Of a DNA stretch of 14,016 bases, positions 1 through 7,658 are shown one piece after another. The stretch is from the NCBI GenBank assembly GCA_030640905.1, contig DAOWIM010000007.1, positions 1 to 14,016 on the forward strand, written 5' to 3'. The notes beneath the pieces are model-generated. The model was not told the DNA's origin. It did not search any database and was given only the letters and a program-made list of their open reading frames with translations. A program made the translations under genes and the position numbers. Within the stretch, counting starts at the first letter, position 1. Every line of letters begins with the position of its first letter. The DNA is from a bacterium (lineage in GTDB: Bacteria; Zixibacteria; MSB-5A5; GN15; FEB-12).

Positions 1-648
1 ATCACCATAGTGCACCAGCGAATCGGCATTGACAACAAATCTAATCGGTGCAACAGATTGATCAGTAACTGTGTCAACACGAGGGACAACTGTCGCATAC
101 GGGTAGCCCGAGTTCGCGAGGACGGTCTTCATCTCGAAACTGGCCGCCCGTACCTCGAAGTAGTTTATCGGCTCACCTTCTTTCAGGTGGGCAAGCCTCT
201 TGTTCAGGTGAAAGTCGAGCGTTGGATCATAATCGCCCGTAATCGTTTTCTTGCCATACACAAACCGTGTCCCCTCGTCGATCCGAACCTCAATCAGTGC
301 GGTTGAGCCTTTGCTGAGCTTGGTAAATGATTCATGCACCTGAACGCCGAGGAAACCTTCCAGCAAATACATGTACTTGATCTCAAGAGTATCTCGACTC
401 AGAGTTTCCCGTTGCAGGCGAGTACGACGGTCGCCTTTGAGCCATCCCCAGAAACTACGCTGCTTGGAGTACATCTGGTTCCGCACTTCGCCGGGACTGA
501 AAAACTGACAGCCCTCAACAGCAATTGAGTCGATAATCGGCTTGCTTCTTTCCCACCGCAGATGGTCCCGGTCGTCGCTGGCCCGACTGCTGGAGGCGAC
601 CATAGACATGAATACACCGATTATCAAAAGACAGGCTTGCCTGCTCAT
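1..648 (-). CDS. BamA/TamA-like outer-membrane assembly protein, N-terminal POTRA part (partial)
   Basis: The reading frame is open for all 216 codons from ATG at 648 to the window edge, so only the N-terminus is visible. Residues 1-23 look like a signal peptide (a hydrophobic run ending near SRA). Two POTRA-like repeats follow at about 38-125 and 127-206. The first starts IDSIAVEG and the second YGKKTITG, and the second contains the typical helix-to-strand stretch VLANSGYPYATVVPRVD. A third appears to start at about 213. The family (Omp85/BamA/TamA) ends in a 16-strand beta-barrel that inserts proteins into the outer membrane; that barrel would lie beyond the edge. The start overlaps the stop of the TamB-like gene as ATGA, with GGGAG five bases upstream, so translation is probably coupled. 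POTRA folding is inferred from pattern. TamA is the likelier subtype because of the TamB neighbour, but a BamA paralogue cannot be excluded. Confidence 0.8.
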   Translation of the reverse strand, partial: MSRQACLLIIGVFMSMVASSSRASDDRDHLRWERSKPIIDSIAVEGCQFFSPGEVRNQMYSKQRSFWGWLKGDRRTRLQRETLSRDTLEIKYMYLLEGFLGVQVHESFTKLSKGSTALIEVRIDEGTRFVYGKKTITGDYDPTLDFHLNKRLAHLKEGEPINYFEVRAASFEMKTVLANSGYPYATVVPRVDTVTDQSVAPIRFVVNADSLVHYGD

Positions 649-3600
649 TCGAACTCCCAGTGCAGTTTGAGTAACAGGCGATATCGTTCTTCCTCGTCGC
701 GACGGCCTTCAATTAGCACATTCTTACTCAACCTGTATTCAATGCCAAAGTCGAGCGCTGGCTCGTTTGACAGTGCTCCCCCGCCAAAAGTATACAGATT
801 TTGAAACCAGTACTTTCCAAGCGTGACACGAGTTTTGGAGAGATCGATGGCGCCCTCATAGTACGGATCAATCTCAAAAGTCTCCACTCCGAATCTTCGA
901 GTACCGATCTGTGACATCTGCGATGACACCAGTCCGGTCAGGCTTTTCTCAATACCACCTGAAGCAGTGCCGTCCGCGGACACATAGTAGCCGCCGGCCA
1001 GCCAGGCGATCAGATCTTCACGATTCTGGATTTCAGAATCCTCCGAGGGGTTGATCTCCGGATTCTCAAGCGTTCCGGTGATGCGCACACCGACAATACG
1101 CTCTTCGTAGCTCTTGTCTTCTTCATCGTTTACCGATGATGTCTGTAGCGTCATACGTGTGTATCCGACGATATCGAGTCGCGGATTGAGCACTTCGTGA
1201 CCCTCAAGAATGACAAGACCGCCCGGTTCGAGACGGAAAGTCTTGTCGAACAAGAAACCGCGCCCTCGTAATATCTCCATCTCACCAATGAATCGGTACT
1301 GGCCGTTTTCGCGGATCAGGTTCACTTGCCCGGAAAACTCAGCGTCGATATCCTCATTCTTGATCCAATAGTTGTTGGTAATGTCGAAGTTCAGATTCAG
1401 ATCCCAGACATTCTCGCCGGACAAAGCCGCCATGATAGGCGAGCCTTCATCTACTTCAGCGAAGTTAACTTCGTATTTCATGTTAGCCACATCGATATCG
1501 CCAGACACCAACGGGGGCGTCTCTCCCTCAATATGGACAAGCCCGCTGACCATACCCTTGATATCGTCGAGTTCATAGGTGAAAGCTATCTCTTCTGGAA
1601 TCGTAACATCAATATCATAGAACAGATCGTTGATCCCTCTAACTTCGATCTCGCCACTGATAGCCGCGTGACGATTATGACCCGGGTCCCTCGAAGCTTC
1701 CGCGTACTGGTCATGCCTATCGCTGATAAAGACATCCACATCATCAATGATAATTCGATTGTCCTGCATCGACACCGCGACCGAATCGGCAAACACCGGT
1801 TCCTCCAGGTCGAAGTATTTCAGCCGCGCCTTTCGGATAAAAGCTCCACCCTCAAGATGTGGTTCATACGGTGTTCCGGAGAGTTTGATATCAGCAGAGA
1901 AATCGCCTTCCAATTGCTCTACCGAGGGAAGCATCAGAGTCACCAGATCAAACCGTGTATCGTTGGCCTCCATGCGAATGTCCATAGGCCGATCCGGCAG
2001 ACGTTGAATCGAATCGGTGGTGAAGGCGAGGTCAGCATAGAGTGATCCCGAGGCACGGTATGCTCCCATTTTAGAGGATATGTGTAGACTATCGATTGTC
2101 AATAAGCGATCGTTATAATCGACCAATGTTGCCAGGTCGCCCAGCACCAGTCCGCGATAGACAAGCGAGTCAACCATCCCGCTGGCGGTGAATTCCGGCT
2201 TCATGAAATTACCGCGAAGCATCGCCTCACACGAAACGATACCGTCCAACGACCATTCCTTCTCAAAGAGGTTGATCCAGGGTGCGGCTTGAACGTGGAC
2301 TACCGACACAGCCATGTTCATTGACTCGTCGTAATCGACCCGTCCCAGAGCCGACAATTGAGCGCCGTTGCTGCCTATAGTGAAGTCACAAAAGTCGAAC
2401 CCTGCTGAGTCTATCTCTATAGTGACCGGGCCACGATTGGCAAACGGCTGGCCAAACACAATCAGCGTGAGCGAGTCGCCACGAAGCTGCTGCGGATATG
2501 ACTTCGTATCCAGAACGCCCAACGCGCTGAGGAATGAATTCCGACCCGCCAGGAAAGTCGAATCGAAAGTAACTATGTTTGAGTCCAACTGTAGGTGCAA
2601 ATAGCCGGTATCGTACGGAACCTCCCAGGCGTTGCCGGAGAAGAAGTCCGCCTCCACCTCGCCCCGCCGTCCGGTGAGGAAACGTGCCAGATCGAATGTC
2701 GCGTAGAAGCTGTCGCAATAAAGGCCGTATATCCACAACGAGTCCGAGACAAAATACCCACTGAGATCGGGATCGTTGGTTTTGCCATCCAGACGTGCCC
2801 GCGAGTAGGCCCTTCCCGCCGGTTTATTGATAAACACCTTCTCTGTGTAACGATCAAGCTGATTTAGGAAAACCCTGATGTCAAGATCGAGACTATCGCT
2901 ATAAACAATCGGACCATCGACAAAAAATATGTTTTCAAAATAGTCAACGCGAAATGAGTCTACGAATACCAGCGAGTCGGTAGTTATGATAATGTCTCCG
3001 ATCGCATAATGCATCGGGTATTCATCGAAAGATGATTCGTACAACTCGGTCTGTACGTTCAGTACCATTGTTTTCTTGCCGAACGATTCACCACGCAGAG
3101 CGAGCGAGCCGGTGAGGTCGGAGTGGAAGGTGTGCGTGACCAACTGCTTGAGATCAAAGTTTTTGATACTGGCATCAAGACGATATTGTTCCGGCTTGTT
3201 TGTAAAATCTATCTGCCCGGAACCATCAATAGCGCAATTCCCAAGAATTGTTCCGTACAGCGTATCCAGGTAGAGTTGCTTATCCTCAAATCGGAAATCG
3301 ACCAGCAGGTTCTCAATGTCGGCTATCATGAAGCGACCGCCCAGATCGACACGCCCGGCGAGTCTGCTGCCATCAAATGACACTCTCCCATTGGCATCAA
3401 TAACTCCCTTGAGTCTGGGACCAACGTAGGCCGCGATGTCTTCCAAGTTTACGTTGTCGCCGGAGAACTCTATCTCACCGGTCGGTCGCCCCTCAAGGTT
3501 CACGTGACCACCAAACCTGACACGCATTTCATCGGAGACTATCAACAAGTCCTTGAAAATCAATTTCTTCTCGGCGTAGGTGAGTTTCCCCTCGGCGGCA

Positions 3601-4208
3601 TCCAGCACAATCCGTTCTTCGTTGGACTCGAATTCAAATCGATCAAGACTAATCGCATAAGTACCGGCCTCCGCTCTCACCGCAGCAGAGAAATTCACGT
3701 TCTCAAAAGTCAGCGTATCGTCCTGCTTGATAATGCGAACACTGAGGTCGGTAACCAATAGTTTCTCAGCGGCGAGAGGTGGCAACACACCGGCGGGTTT
3801 CGATTGGCCTTTTGAAGAGACAGTCGGCAAGAGCCAACACCCCTCAGAATCTTCCCTCAAGGTCAGAGCGGCAGACTCCATATGCAGATAGCTGAGAATG
3901 TAGTTCTTGTTCCAGAGATTACGGATAGAATACGCTACTTCCAGCCGAGGTATTTCAGCAATCAGGTACTGCGTCGATGAATCGATATAGTGCACGGCCA
4001 CATTCTCAAGTTCAATTCCGGAGAGAAAGTCCCCGCTGATCTTGCCGATGTACAGTTCAAGATTGTTTTGCGGGCCAGCCAATTGCCTGAGCTGTTGATT
4101 GAGTACCTGTTCCAGGCCGCCAAAAACAAAAAGATAGAGAGCGACAGAGACAACCAGCAGCACGACGCCGGTGAAGAACGAGAGCACGATTCGTCTGAGC
4201 CGTCGCAT
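645..4208 (-). CDS. tamB: TamB-like translocation and assembly module protein (DUF490 family)
   Basis: A very large inner-membrane-anchored protein of 1187 residues, close to the roughly 1260 of E. coli TamB. Residues about 5-29 form one transmembrane anchor after the basic start MRRLRR. The rest is a long run of AsmA/TamB-type beta-strand repeats rich in short D-S-L and G-x-V patterns. The last 400 or so residues carry the C-terminal TamB signature: GRGFLFDKTFRLEPGG, then NPRLDIVGYTR, then VTLGKYWFQNLYTFGGG and a terminal EYRLSKNVLIEGRRDEE block. TamB-family proteins bridge the periplasm with a hydrophobic groove and help outer-membrane protein insertion or phospholipid transport. ATG at 4208 is chosen because it overlaps the upstream TGA as TGATG and has AGGAG seven bases before it; an in-frame TTG one codon earlier is less well spaced. 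The BamA/TamA-like gene follows with a 4-base overlap. Confidence 0.93.
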   Translation of the reverse strand: MRRLRRIVLSFFTGVVLLVVSVALYLFVFGGLEQVLNQQLRQLAGPQNNLELYIGKISGDFLSGIELENVAVHYIDSSTQYLIAEIPRLEVAYSIRNLWNKNYILSYLHMESAALTLREDSEGCWLLPTVSSKGQSKPAGVLPPLAAEKLLVTDLSVRIIKQDDTLTFENVNFSAAVRAEAGTYAISLDRFEFESNEERIVLDAAEGKLTYAEKKLIFKDLLIVSDEMRVRFGGHVNLEGRPTGEIEFSGDNVNLEDIAAYVGPRLKGVIDANGRVSFDGSRLAGRVDLGGRFMIADIENLLVDFRFEDKQLYLDTLYGTILGNCAIDGSGQIDFTNKPEQYRLDASIKNFDLKQLVTHTFHSDLTGSLALRGESFGKKTMVLNVQTELYESSFDEYPMHYAIGDIIITTDSLVFVDSFRVDYFENIFFVDGPIVYSDSLDLDIRVFLNQLDRYTEKVFINKPAGRAYSRARLDGKTNDPDLSGYFVSDSLWIYGLYCDSFYATFDLARFLTGRRGEVEADFFSGNAWEVPYDTGYLHLQLDSNIVTFDSTFLAGRNSFLSALGVLDTKSYPQQLRGDSLTLIVFGQPFANRGPVTIEIDSAGFDFCDFTIGSNGAQLSALGRVDYDESMNMAVSVVHVQAAPWINLFEKEWSLDGIVSCEAMLRGNFMKPEFTASGMVDSLVYRGLVLGDLATLVDYNDRLLTIDSLHISSKMGAYRASGSLYADLAFTTDSIQRLPDRPMDIRMEANDTRFDLVTLMLPSVEQLEGDFSADIKLSGTPYEPHLEGGAFIRKARLKYFDLEEPVFADSVAVSMQDNRIIIDDVDVFISDRHDQYAEASRDPGHNRHAAISGEIEVRGINDLFYDIDVTIPEEIAFTYELDDIKGMVSGLVHIEGETPPLVSGDIDVANMKYEVNFAEVDEGSPIMAALSGENVWDLNLNFDITNNYWIKNEDIDAEFSGQVNLIRENGQYRFIGEMEILRGRGFLFDKTFRLEPGGLVILEGHEVLNPRLDIVGYTRMTLQTSSVNDEEDKSYEERIVGVRITGTLENPEINPSEDSEIQNREDLIAWLAGGYYVSADGTASGGIEKSLTGLVSSQMSQIGTRRFGVETFEIDPYYEGAIDLSKTRVTLGKYWFQNLYTFGGGALSNEPALDFGIEYRLSKNVLIEGRRDEEERYRLLLKLHWEFE

Positions 4209-4876
4209 CAACCGACTCCTAACAGCTTCAGTCTCTCAAGAGATGACCGGTGGCCAGCCTCCGATGCAGACCCGATGTCATCGACAACCTGTCGCAGTAG
4301 AGTGGGCGAAACTCCGGCATTGATAGCGCCCTTGATGTGGGAATGAAGCTGTCGTTGCCGATTCTCGACAATGAGAAAAGCGACGATTGACAATTCGCGG
4401 TCAACAATATCAACGACAGGACGTGAGAGAACCTTACCGTACCCTTCGATAATCATCCATCGGAAAACCTCGGGCGCCATCGAAGATACTCTTACCTCCA
4501 GCCGTTGATAGTTGGTCCCGTAAATCTTCCGGCACAGGGCCAAACCGTCTCCAAACCATTGATCAGCTTCATCGGACGATATTTTTTCGGGCGGTCCAGA
4601 TTGCCGCTCTGACAGGAAGTGCTGGTCGAAGTGATCGGCCGCCTCCAGCATTCGGGGAAAGCCGAGAAAAAGATACGACTGCAGAATAATTTCGTAAAGC
4701 GATTGCCTGTCGATATCACACCGCAACGCTGTCTTTATCGCTTGATCGAGTATCTGCTTATCCGATATCGCAATGGCTGCTGAATAGATCGCCAGAACTC
4801 TGGACCTGGCATGATCGCCCGGATCAAAAGTATCGATCAGGCTTGTAAAGCGGGCACTATCGAAATCGCAACTCAT
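4208..4876 (-). CDS. Carboxymuconolactone decarboxylase (AhpD-fold) family protein
   Basis: A 222-residue protein with two regions resembling the CMD/AhpD helical fold. The first is at about 25-85, with the pattern ALRCDIDRQSLYEIILQSYL then GFPR. The second is at about 130-215, with ELSIVAFLIVENRQRQLHSH followed by GAINAGVS. The second matches the family signature (R-E-L, a hydrophobic helix, then Q-L-x-x-H and A-x-N-x-G). The AhpD peroxidase CxxC pair is absent from that helix and H178/H180 occupy the area, so a disulfide-based peroxidase role is not supported. The substrate cannot be told. It lies between the HtrA-like gene (46-base gap) and tamB (1-base TGATG overlap), so it is co-transcribed with envelope genes. 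No signal peptide or membrane segment is seen, so it is probably cytoplasmic. Its start has GGAG only two bases upstream, which is a weak placement. Confidence 0.8.
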   Translation of the reverse strand: MSCDFDSARFTSLIDTFDPGDHARSRVLAIYSAAIAISDKQILDQAIKTALRCDIDRQSLYEIILQSYLFLGFPRMLEAADHFDQHFLSERQSGPPEKISSDEADQWFGDGLALCRKIYGTNYQRLEVRVSSMAPEVFRWMIIEGYGKVLSRPVVDIVDRELSIVAFLIVENRQRQLHSHIKGAINAGVSPTLLRQVVDDIGSASEAGHRSSLERLKLLGVG

Positions 4877-4922
4877 TGCTCCAAAATTGGGTATCAGGCT
4901 GCAAAAAGAAAGCTAAAACTTG

Positions 4923-6107
4923 TCACTTCAGAGAGTTAAGGCGGTCTTCGAGACGGTCTATCATCTGTCGTAGCGTTCGAATCCCCCGCGCGAGCGAATC
5001 AGCTTCGGCGGCGTTGATCGATCTGTTACCGAGAGAACCTGCCGGTTGAACCGATGATGTCAGTTGGCGACGACCGACAGTCAGGGGAAGATTGAGCAGG
5101 TCGTTCTGACGAACCAGGCTGACACTGAATTTCGTTCCGGGGCCGGATTTCAGAACCATGCTCATCAGGTCGGTAGCGGAATAGAGTCGTCGACCATCAA
5201 TGGCATAGATAAGATCACCCGGTCTCAGCCCGGCTGTCTCGGCAGGCGAGAACGAAACTACCCGGTCCACGTGCAAAGCCCGGTCAATAACGTTCATCCT
5301 GTTGCTTGTCCTGCTGGCAAAAAGAATGGGGGGATTGATGTCTATACCGGGAGAAATTTCAATGTCGGTGGTCGTGATACCAACCCATCCAGCCTGACGG
5401 CTCCCGTGGGCCAGCAGAAATTCTGCGATAGACGGAATCCTGTGCGCAGGCACGGCGGAACCAACAGTGCGAACATCGCTCTCTCCGACATTGCCGGTCA
5501 CAATTCCTATCAACCGTCCGGAGAGATCGAACAAACCTCCGCCGACCAAACCGGAAGTCAGAGCACCGGAGAACTGGATGTTGCCATCGGGTCGTGAACC
5601 GGCACAGAAACCAATCGACGGGGACGCCTGTAGACCAAACGAATTACCAATTACAATCACCATGCGTCCGGCGCAACCGTATTGGTCAACCAACTCCGCA
5701 GGCACACCAATCCGACGACCAACATCAATCATAGCCAGACCCGATTGATAGTCGATCCCGATTAGTCTGGCCGCGATAAGATGATTTTCGAAACGGACGT
5801 AGAGCGCTTCGACTCCGGTTACCGACGAAGCTTCGAGGATAATATGTCCCAGCGTATCATAGATGACACCGGAAGATATCTGGTTTTGAACCGCTTCACC
5901 GTGGGGCAGCCCGGCAAGTGCTGAACTGACCGGTCGCGTTGACTCGACTGTTACCACAGATCGGGACAGTCGATAGACCAGATCGGCAAACCCGGATTCC
6001 AGATTGGCCAGCGATGATTCCTCAGCCCGAACCGGGCCGGAAAAAAAGACCGCCAGGGATACTGTCAGCAGAAATCTCAAGGCGGTCGTGGCAATTTTAG
6101 TTAGCAT
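4923..6107 (-). CDS. HtrA/DegP-like PDZ protein, catalytically degenerate (predicted pseudoprotease)
   Basis: A 394-residue secreted protein with a signal peptide at about 1-28 (ending PVRA-EE), a trypsin-like domain of HtrA type at about 38-232, one PDZ domain at about 240-346 (carboxylate-loop area GLRPGDLIYAIDGRRL), and a short predicted coiled coil at 366-394. The protease fold is recognisable from SSGVIYD, VIGNSFGL and GGGLFDLSGRLIGI. Gapless comparison with the DegP motifs puts Ser94 at the catalytic His, Gly123 at the catalytic Asp and Val188 at the nucleophilic Ser (GLVGG in place of GNSGG). It should therefore be inactive and act by binding or sensing through the PDZ. It follows the anti-sigma gene by one base (TAA, A, ATG), like the mucD position in sigma-E clusters. 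The ATG at 6107 has no close Shine-Dalgarno (GGAGG is about 17 bases away), so it probably relies on coupled translation. Confidence 0.88.
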   Translation of the reverse strand: MLTKIATTALRFLLTVSLAVFFSGPVRAEESSLANLESGFADLVYRLSRSVVTVESTRPVSSALAGLPHGEAVQNQISSGVIYDTLGHIILEASSVTGVEALYVRFENHLIAARLIGIDYQSGLAMIDVGRRIGVPAELVDQYGCAGRMVIVIGNSFGLQASPSIGFCAGSRPDGNIQFSGALTSGLVGGGLFDLSGRLIGIVTGNVGESDVRTVGSAVPAHRIPSIAEFLLAHGSRQAGWVGITTTDIEISPGIDINPPILFASRTSNRMNVIDRALHVDRVVSFSPAETAGLRPGDLIYAIDGRRLYSATDLMSMVLKSGPGTKFSVSLVRQNDLLNLPLTVGRRQLTSSVQPAGSLGNRSINAAEADSLARGIRTLRQMIDRLEDRLNSLK

Positions 6108-6108
6108 T

Positions 6109-6807
6109 TTAGTACGTACTCTTTTCCTCCCTCGGCTGGGACGACACGGTCGACTGATAGACCCTCACCACCGTCCGAACCCGGTAGAAATTGTCAACAT
6201 AGGGGGCAGTCGGTCGTCTGGCGCTGACGTTGGTACCAGTGGTCCGATACCGATAGTTAGCCGATCCGAAGCTTCCTACCGGAGTGATCTGGCTGGTAAT
6301 CCGATTTATCCGTTCGGCCCGAGCCATCTGTTCGCTCAGCGACCAATCCTTATTCATGTTAATCGCCATGTTAGGATTGTTGGTTGGCTGGACGGTCAGA
6401 TAGAGCGCGTCATCAGAAATCCGGGGAGCATCGGCAAAATTGCCGCTGTTGTCCTCACCCGGCAGGAAAGCGAATATTCCAACCAGTACAACCGCACAGG
6501 CGGTCACAAACACAGGCACAACTTTCCCCCACGCCACCAGTGGTGCGCGTTTGGGCAAAAAAGCCTTCGTGCGAGTTTCCGCAAAACGTTCCCGAGCTAT
6601 CCGGTTGAGCAGGCGAGTGTTGAAATCTTCAGAGAGATCAAACCCAGGCAGGTGCTTGCCGGCCAGATGGACAGCGTTAAACGCTGCTTCCTCTTCCCGA
6701 CATGAAGAACACCCCGCCAGATGTTCACCTACTGCTACCTGGCGCCGTCCTGTCAATTCACCGCTACAATAAGCTGACAGGTAGGAGCGTACTTTTCGAC
6801 AGCGCAC
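6109..6807 (-). CDS. Membrane-bound zinc-type anti-sigma factor
   Basis: A 232-residue protein with an N-terminal cytoplasmic anti-sigma zinc domain (zf-HC2/ZAS type): Cys3 and then H29-x3-C33-x2-C36 in HLAGCSSC. One transmembrane helix lies at about 97-114, followed by a periplasmic tail of about 118 residues without a recognisable domain. Anti-sigma factors of this type hold the ECF sigma factor inactive at the membrane until envelope stress triggers their cleavage or release. The start is GTG at 6807, preceded by AAAGGAGG with about six bases of spacing, the strongest ribosome binding site in the window. The start lies inside the sigma gene and gives a 44-base overlap, so the two proteins are probably made in a fixed ratio. 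No site-1 or site-2 protease gene is visible nearby. Confidence 0.92.
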   Translation of the reverse strand: MRCRKVRSYLSAYCSGELTGRRQVAVGEHLAGCSSCREEEAAFNAVHLAGKHLPGFDLSEDFNTRLLNRIARERFAETRTKAFLPKRAPLVAWGKVVPVFVTACAVVLVGIFAFLPGEDNSGNFADAPRISDDALYLTVQPTNNPNMAINMNKDWSLSEQMARAERINRITSQITPVGSFGSANYRYRTTGTNVSARRPTAPYVDNFYRVRTVVRVYQSTVSSQPREEKSTY

Positions 6808-7366
6808 TATACTCCTCCTTTCTTGGCTGCAACTTGTCTCTCAGCATCATGCGAGCACGGTTAACTCTCGATTTGACCGTACCCAGGGGAACCTCAAGAG
6901 CGATCGCCACGTCCTCATAAGACATCTCTGAAACGTCACGAAGCAGGAACGCCGTCTTATATTTTTCCGGTAGTTCCTTGATCGCAGCGTTGAGAACCTG
7001 TGGGAGGCGGCTGGGAATCTTGGGATCGACAGCAAACTCTGCCTCATTCCCCTCCATTTCCGATATCTCGTAGTGTTTGAATCTTTTCCTCTTGCGAAGT
7101 TCGTTACGTCCCAGATTGAGACCAATAGTGTAAATCCAGGTGGAAAAACAGTGCTTGAAATTGAACGACTGCCGGTGCTGGTAAACACGAATGAAGGTCT
7201 CCTGGACGATATCTTCGGCTTCCTCCTGTGAGGAAACCATACGGCCGATTACATTCATGAGGCGACCCTTGTAACGATTGACGATCTCGTTGAAGGCCAC
7301 CATATCGCCCTTCTGAATCGCTCTCATTAATGCATAGTCGATATCTTTTTCGGTCTGCTTGGCCAT
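6764..7366 (-). CDS. ECF (RpoE-like) RNA polymerase sigma factor
   Basis: A 200-residue group 4 (ECF) sigma factor. Region 2 is at about 24-95, with the core-binding motif AEDIVQETFIRVY at 50-62 and the -10-recognition helix FSTWIYTIGLNLGRNELRK. A linker follows, then region 4 at about 124-178 with the helix-turn-helix MSYEDVAIALEVPLGTVKSR. The length and both domains are complete. It heads a minus-strand run with its anti-sigma factor overlapping its 3' end, and the run continues into an HtrA-like protein and the TamB/BamA-type genes, so an envelope-stress role is likely. AAGGA lies a few bases before the ATG at 7366. A candidate self-recognised promoter is just upstream. The last 15 or so residues run past region 4 in the overlap with the anti-sigma gene and may be functionally neutral. 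Confidence 0.95.
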   Translation of the reverse strand: MAKQTEKDIDYALMRAIQKGDMVAFNEIVNRYKGRLMNVIGRMVSSQEEAEDIVQETFIRVYQHRQSFNFKHCFSTWIYTIGLNLGRNELRKRKRFKHYEISEMEGNEAEFAVDPKIPSRLPQVLNAAIKELPEKYKTAFLLRDVSEMSYEDVAIALEVPLGTVKSRVNRARMMLRDKLQPRKEEYSALSKSTLLPVSLL

Positions 7367-7390
7367 ACGTTCCTTTTCGTCAATTTACCT

Positions 7391-7419
7391 ATAATACCCA
7401 AAGGGTCGCTAAAAGTTCC
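7391..7419 (-). promoter_or_regulatory. Candidate autoregulatory ECF sigma promoter
   Basis: Read on the minus strand, GGAACTTTT (7419-7411) is followed by GTATTAT (7397-7391). There are exactly 17 bases between GGAAC and GTATTAT. GGAAC is the common -35 core of RpoE-like ECF promoters, and a GTAT-type -10 at 16-17 bases fits related ECF families. The start of transcription would be near 7385, giving an 18-base or so leader to the sigma ATG with its AAGGA ribosome site. The motif match is seen directly; recognition by this particular sigma factor is inferred. Confidence 0.6.
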
Positions 7420-7484
7420 ATCATTTTTTGTTGGCTATATGGCTTATTGCCTGCCTCACAACAACTTACAGCAATCCAGCGCAT

Positions 7485-7658
7485 CTACCGAAAGATTTGC
7501 GGCCAACCGGAAAGATAGAGAAGCAATCCCAGGGCCGCCACAACAAGAAAAGCCGGTGTAATCTTCTTATATAGTACAGCAAGATTTCCTCCAAAAAACT
7601 GGTTGGTGAGGATCAGACAGAGGTGTAAAGGCGACAGCATGACACCAAGATAGCCCTA
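7485..7658 (-). pseudogene. C-terminal remnant of DUF401-type permease, in frame after an internal TAG
   Basis: Immediately after the TAG at 7658-7656 the same frame stays open for 56 codons to a second TAG at 7487-7485. The translation begins GYLGVMLSPLHLCLILTNQF and ends with a hydrophobic helix (ITPAFLVVAALGLLLYLSG). This reads as the conserved final part of DUF401 permeases, including the G-V-M-L-S-P-x-H-L-C motif. With the upstream part the protein would be 405 codons, the usual family size. The codon at the break could come from a single-base change (for example TCG or CAG to TAG), readthrough, or a sequencing error. Confidence 0.72.

Noticed and set aside
1326..2045. Plus-strand open frame of 239 codons inside the tamB gene
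   Set aside because: It lies opposite a well-supported tamB frame, has no ribosome site, and its translation lacks recognisable domains; it is a mirror effect of tamB codon use.
4206..4211. TTG one codon upstream as the tamB start
   Set aside because: AGGAG is only four bases from TTG but seven from the ATG, and the TGATG overlap supports the ATG at 4208.
6111..6120. 10-bp palindrome AGTACGTACT at the anti-sigma/HtrA junction as an operator
   Set aside because: It encodes the last residues of the anti-sigma factor, is not near a promoter and occurs once; chance is likely.
6004..6705. Plus-strand open frame opposite the anti-sigma and HtrA-like genes
   Set aside because: It spans the junction of two real genes on the other strand, has no ribosome site and no domain pattern.
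7367..7484. A small RNA or terminator hairpin between the DUF401 gene and the sigma gene
   Set aside because: Only a short GGC-AATAA-GCC stem is visible, and apart from the ECF promoter nothing else can be supported.
7656..7658. Genome-wide TAG reassignment or pyrrolysine as the reason for the internal TAG
   Set aside because: TAG ends the sigma factor and nuoN genes at their expected lengths, and the family is not known to contain pyrrolysine.
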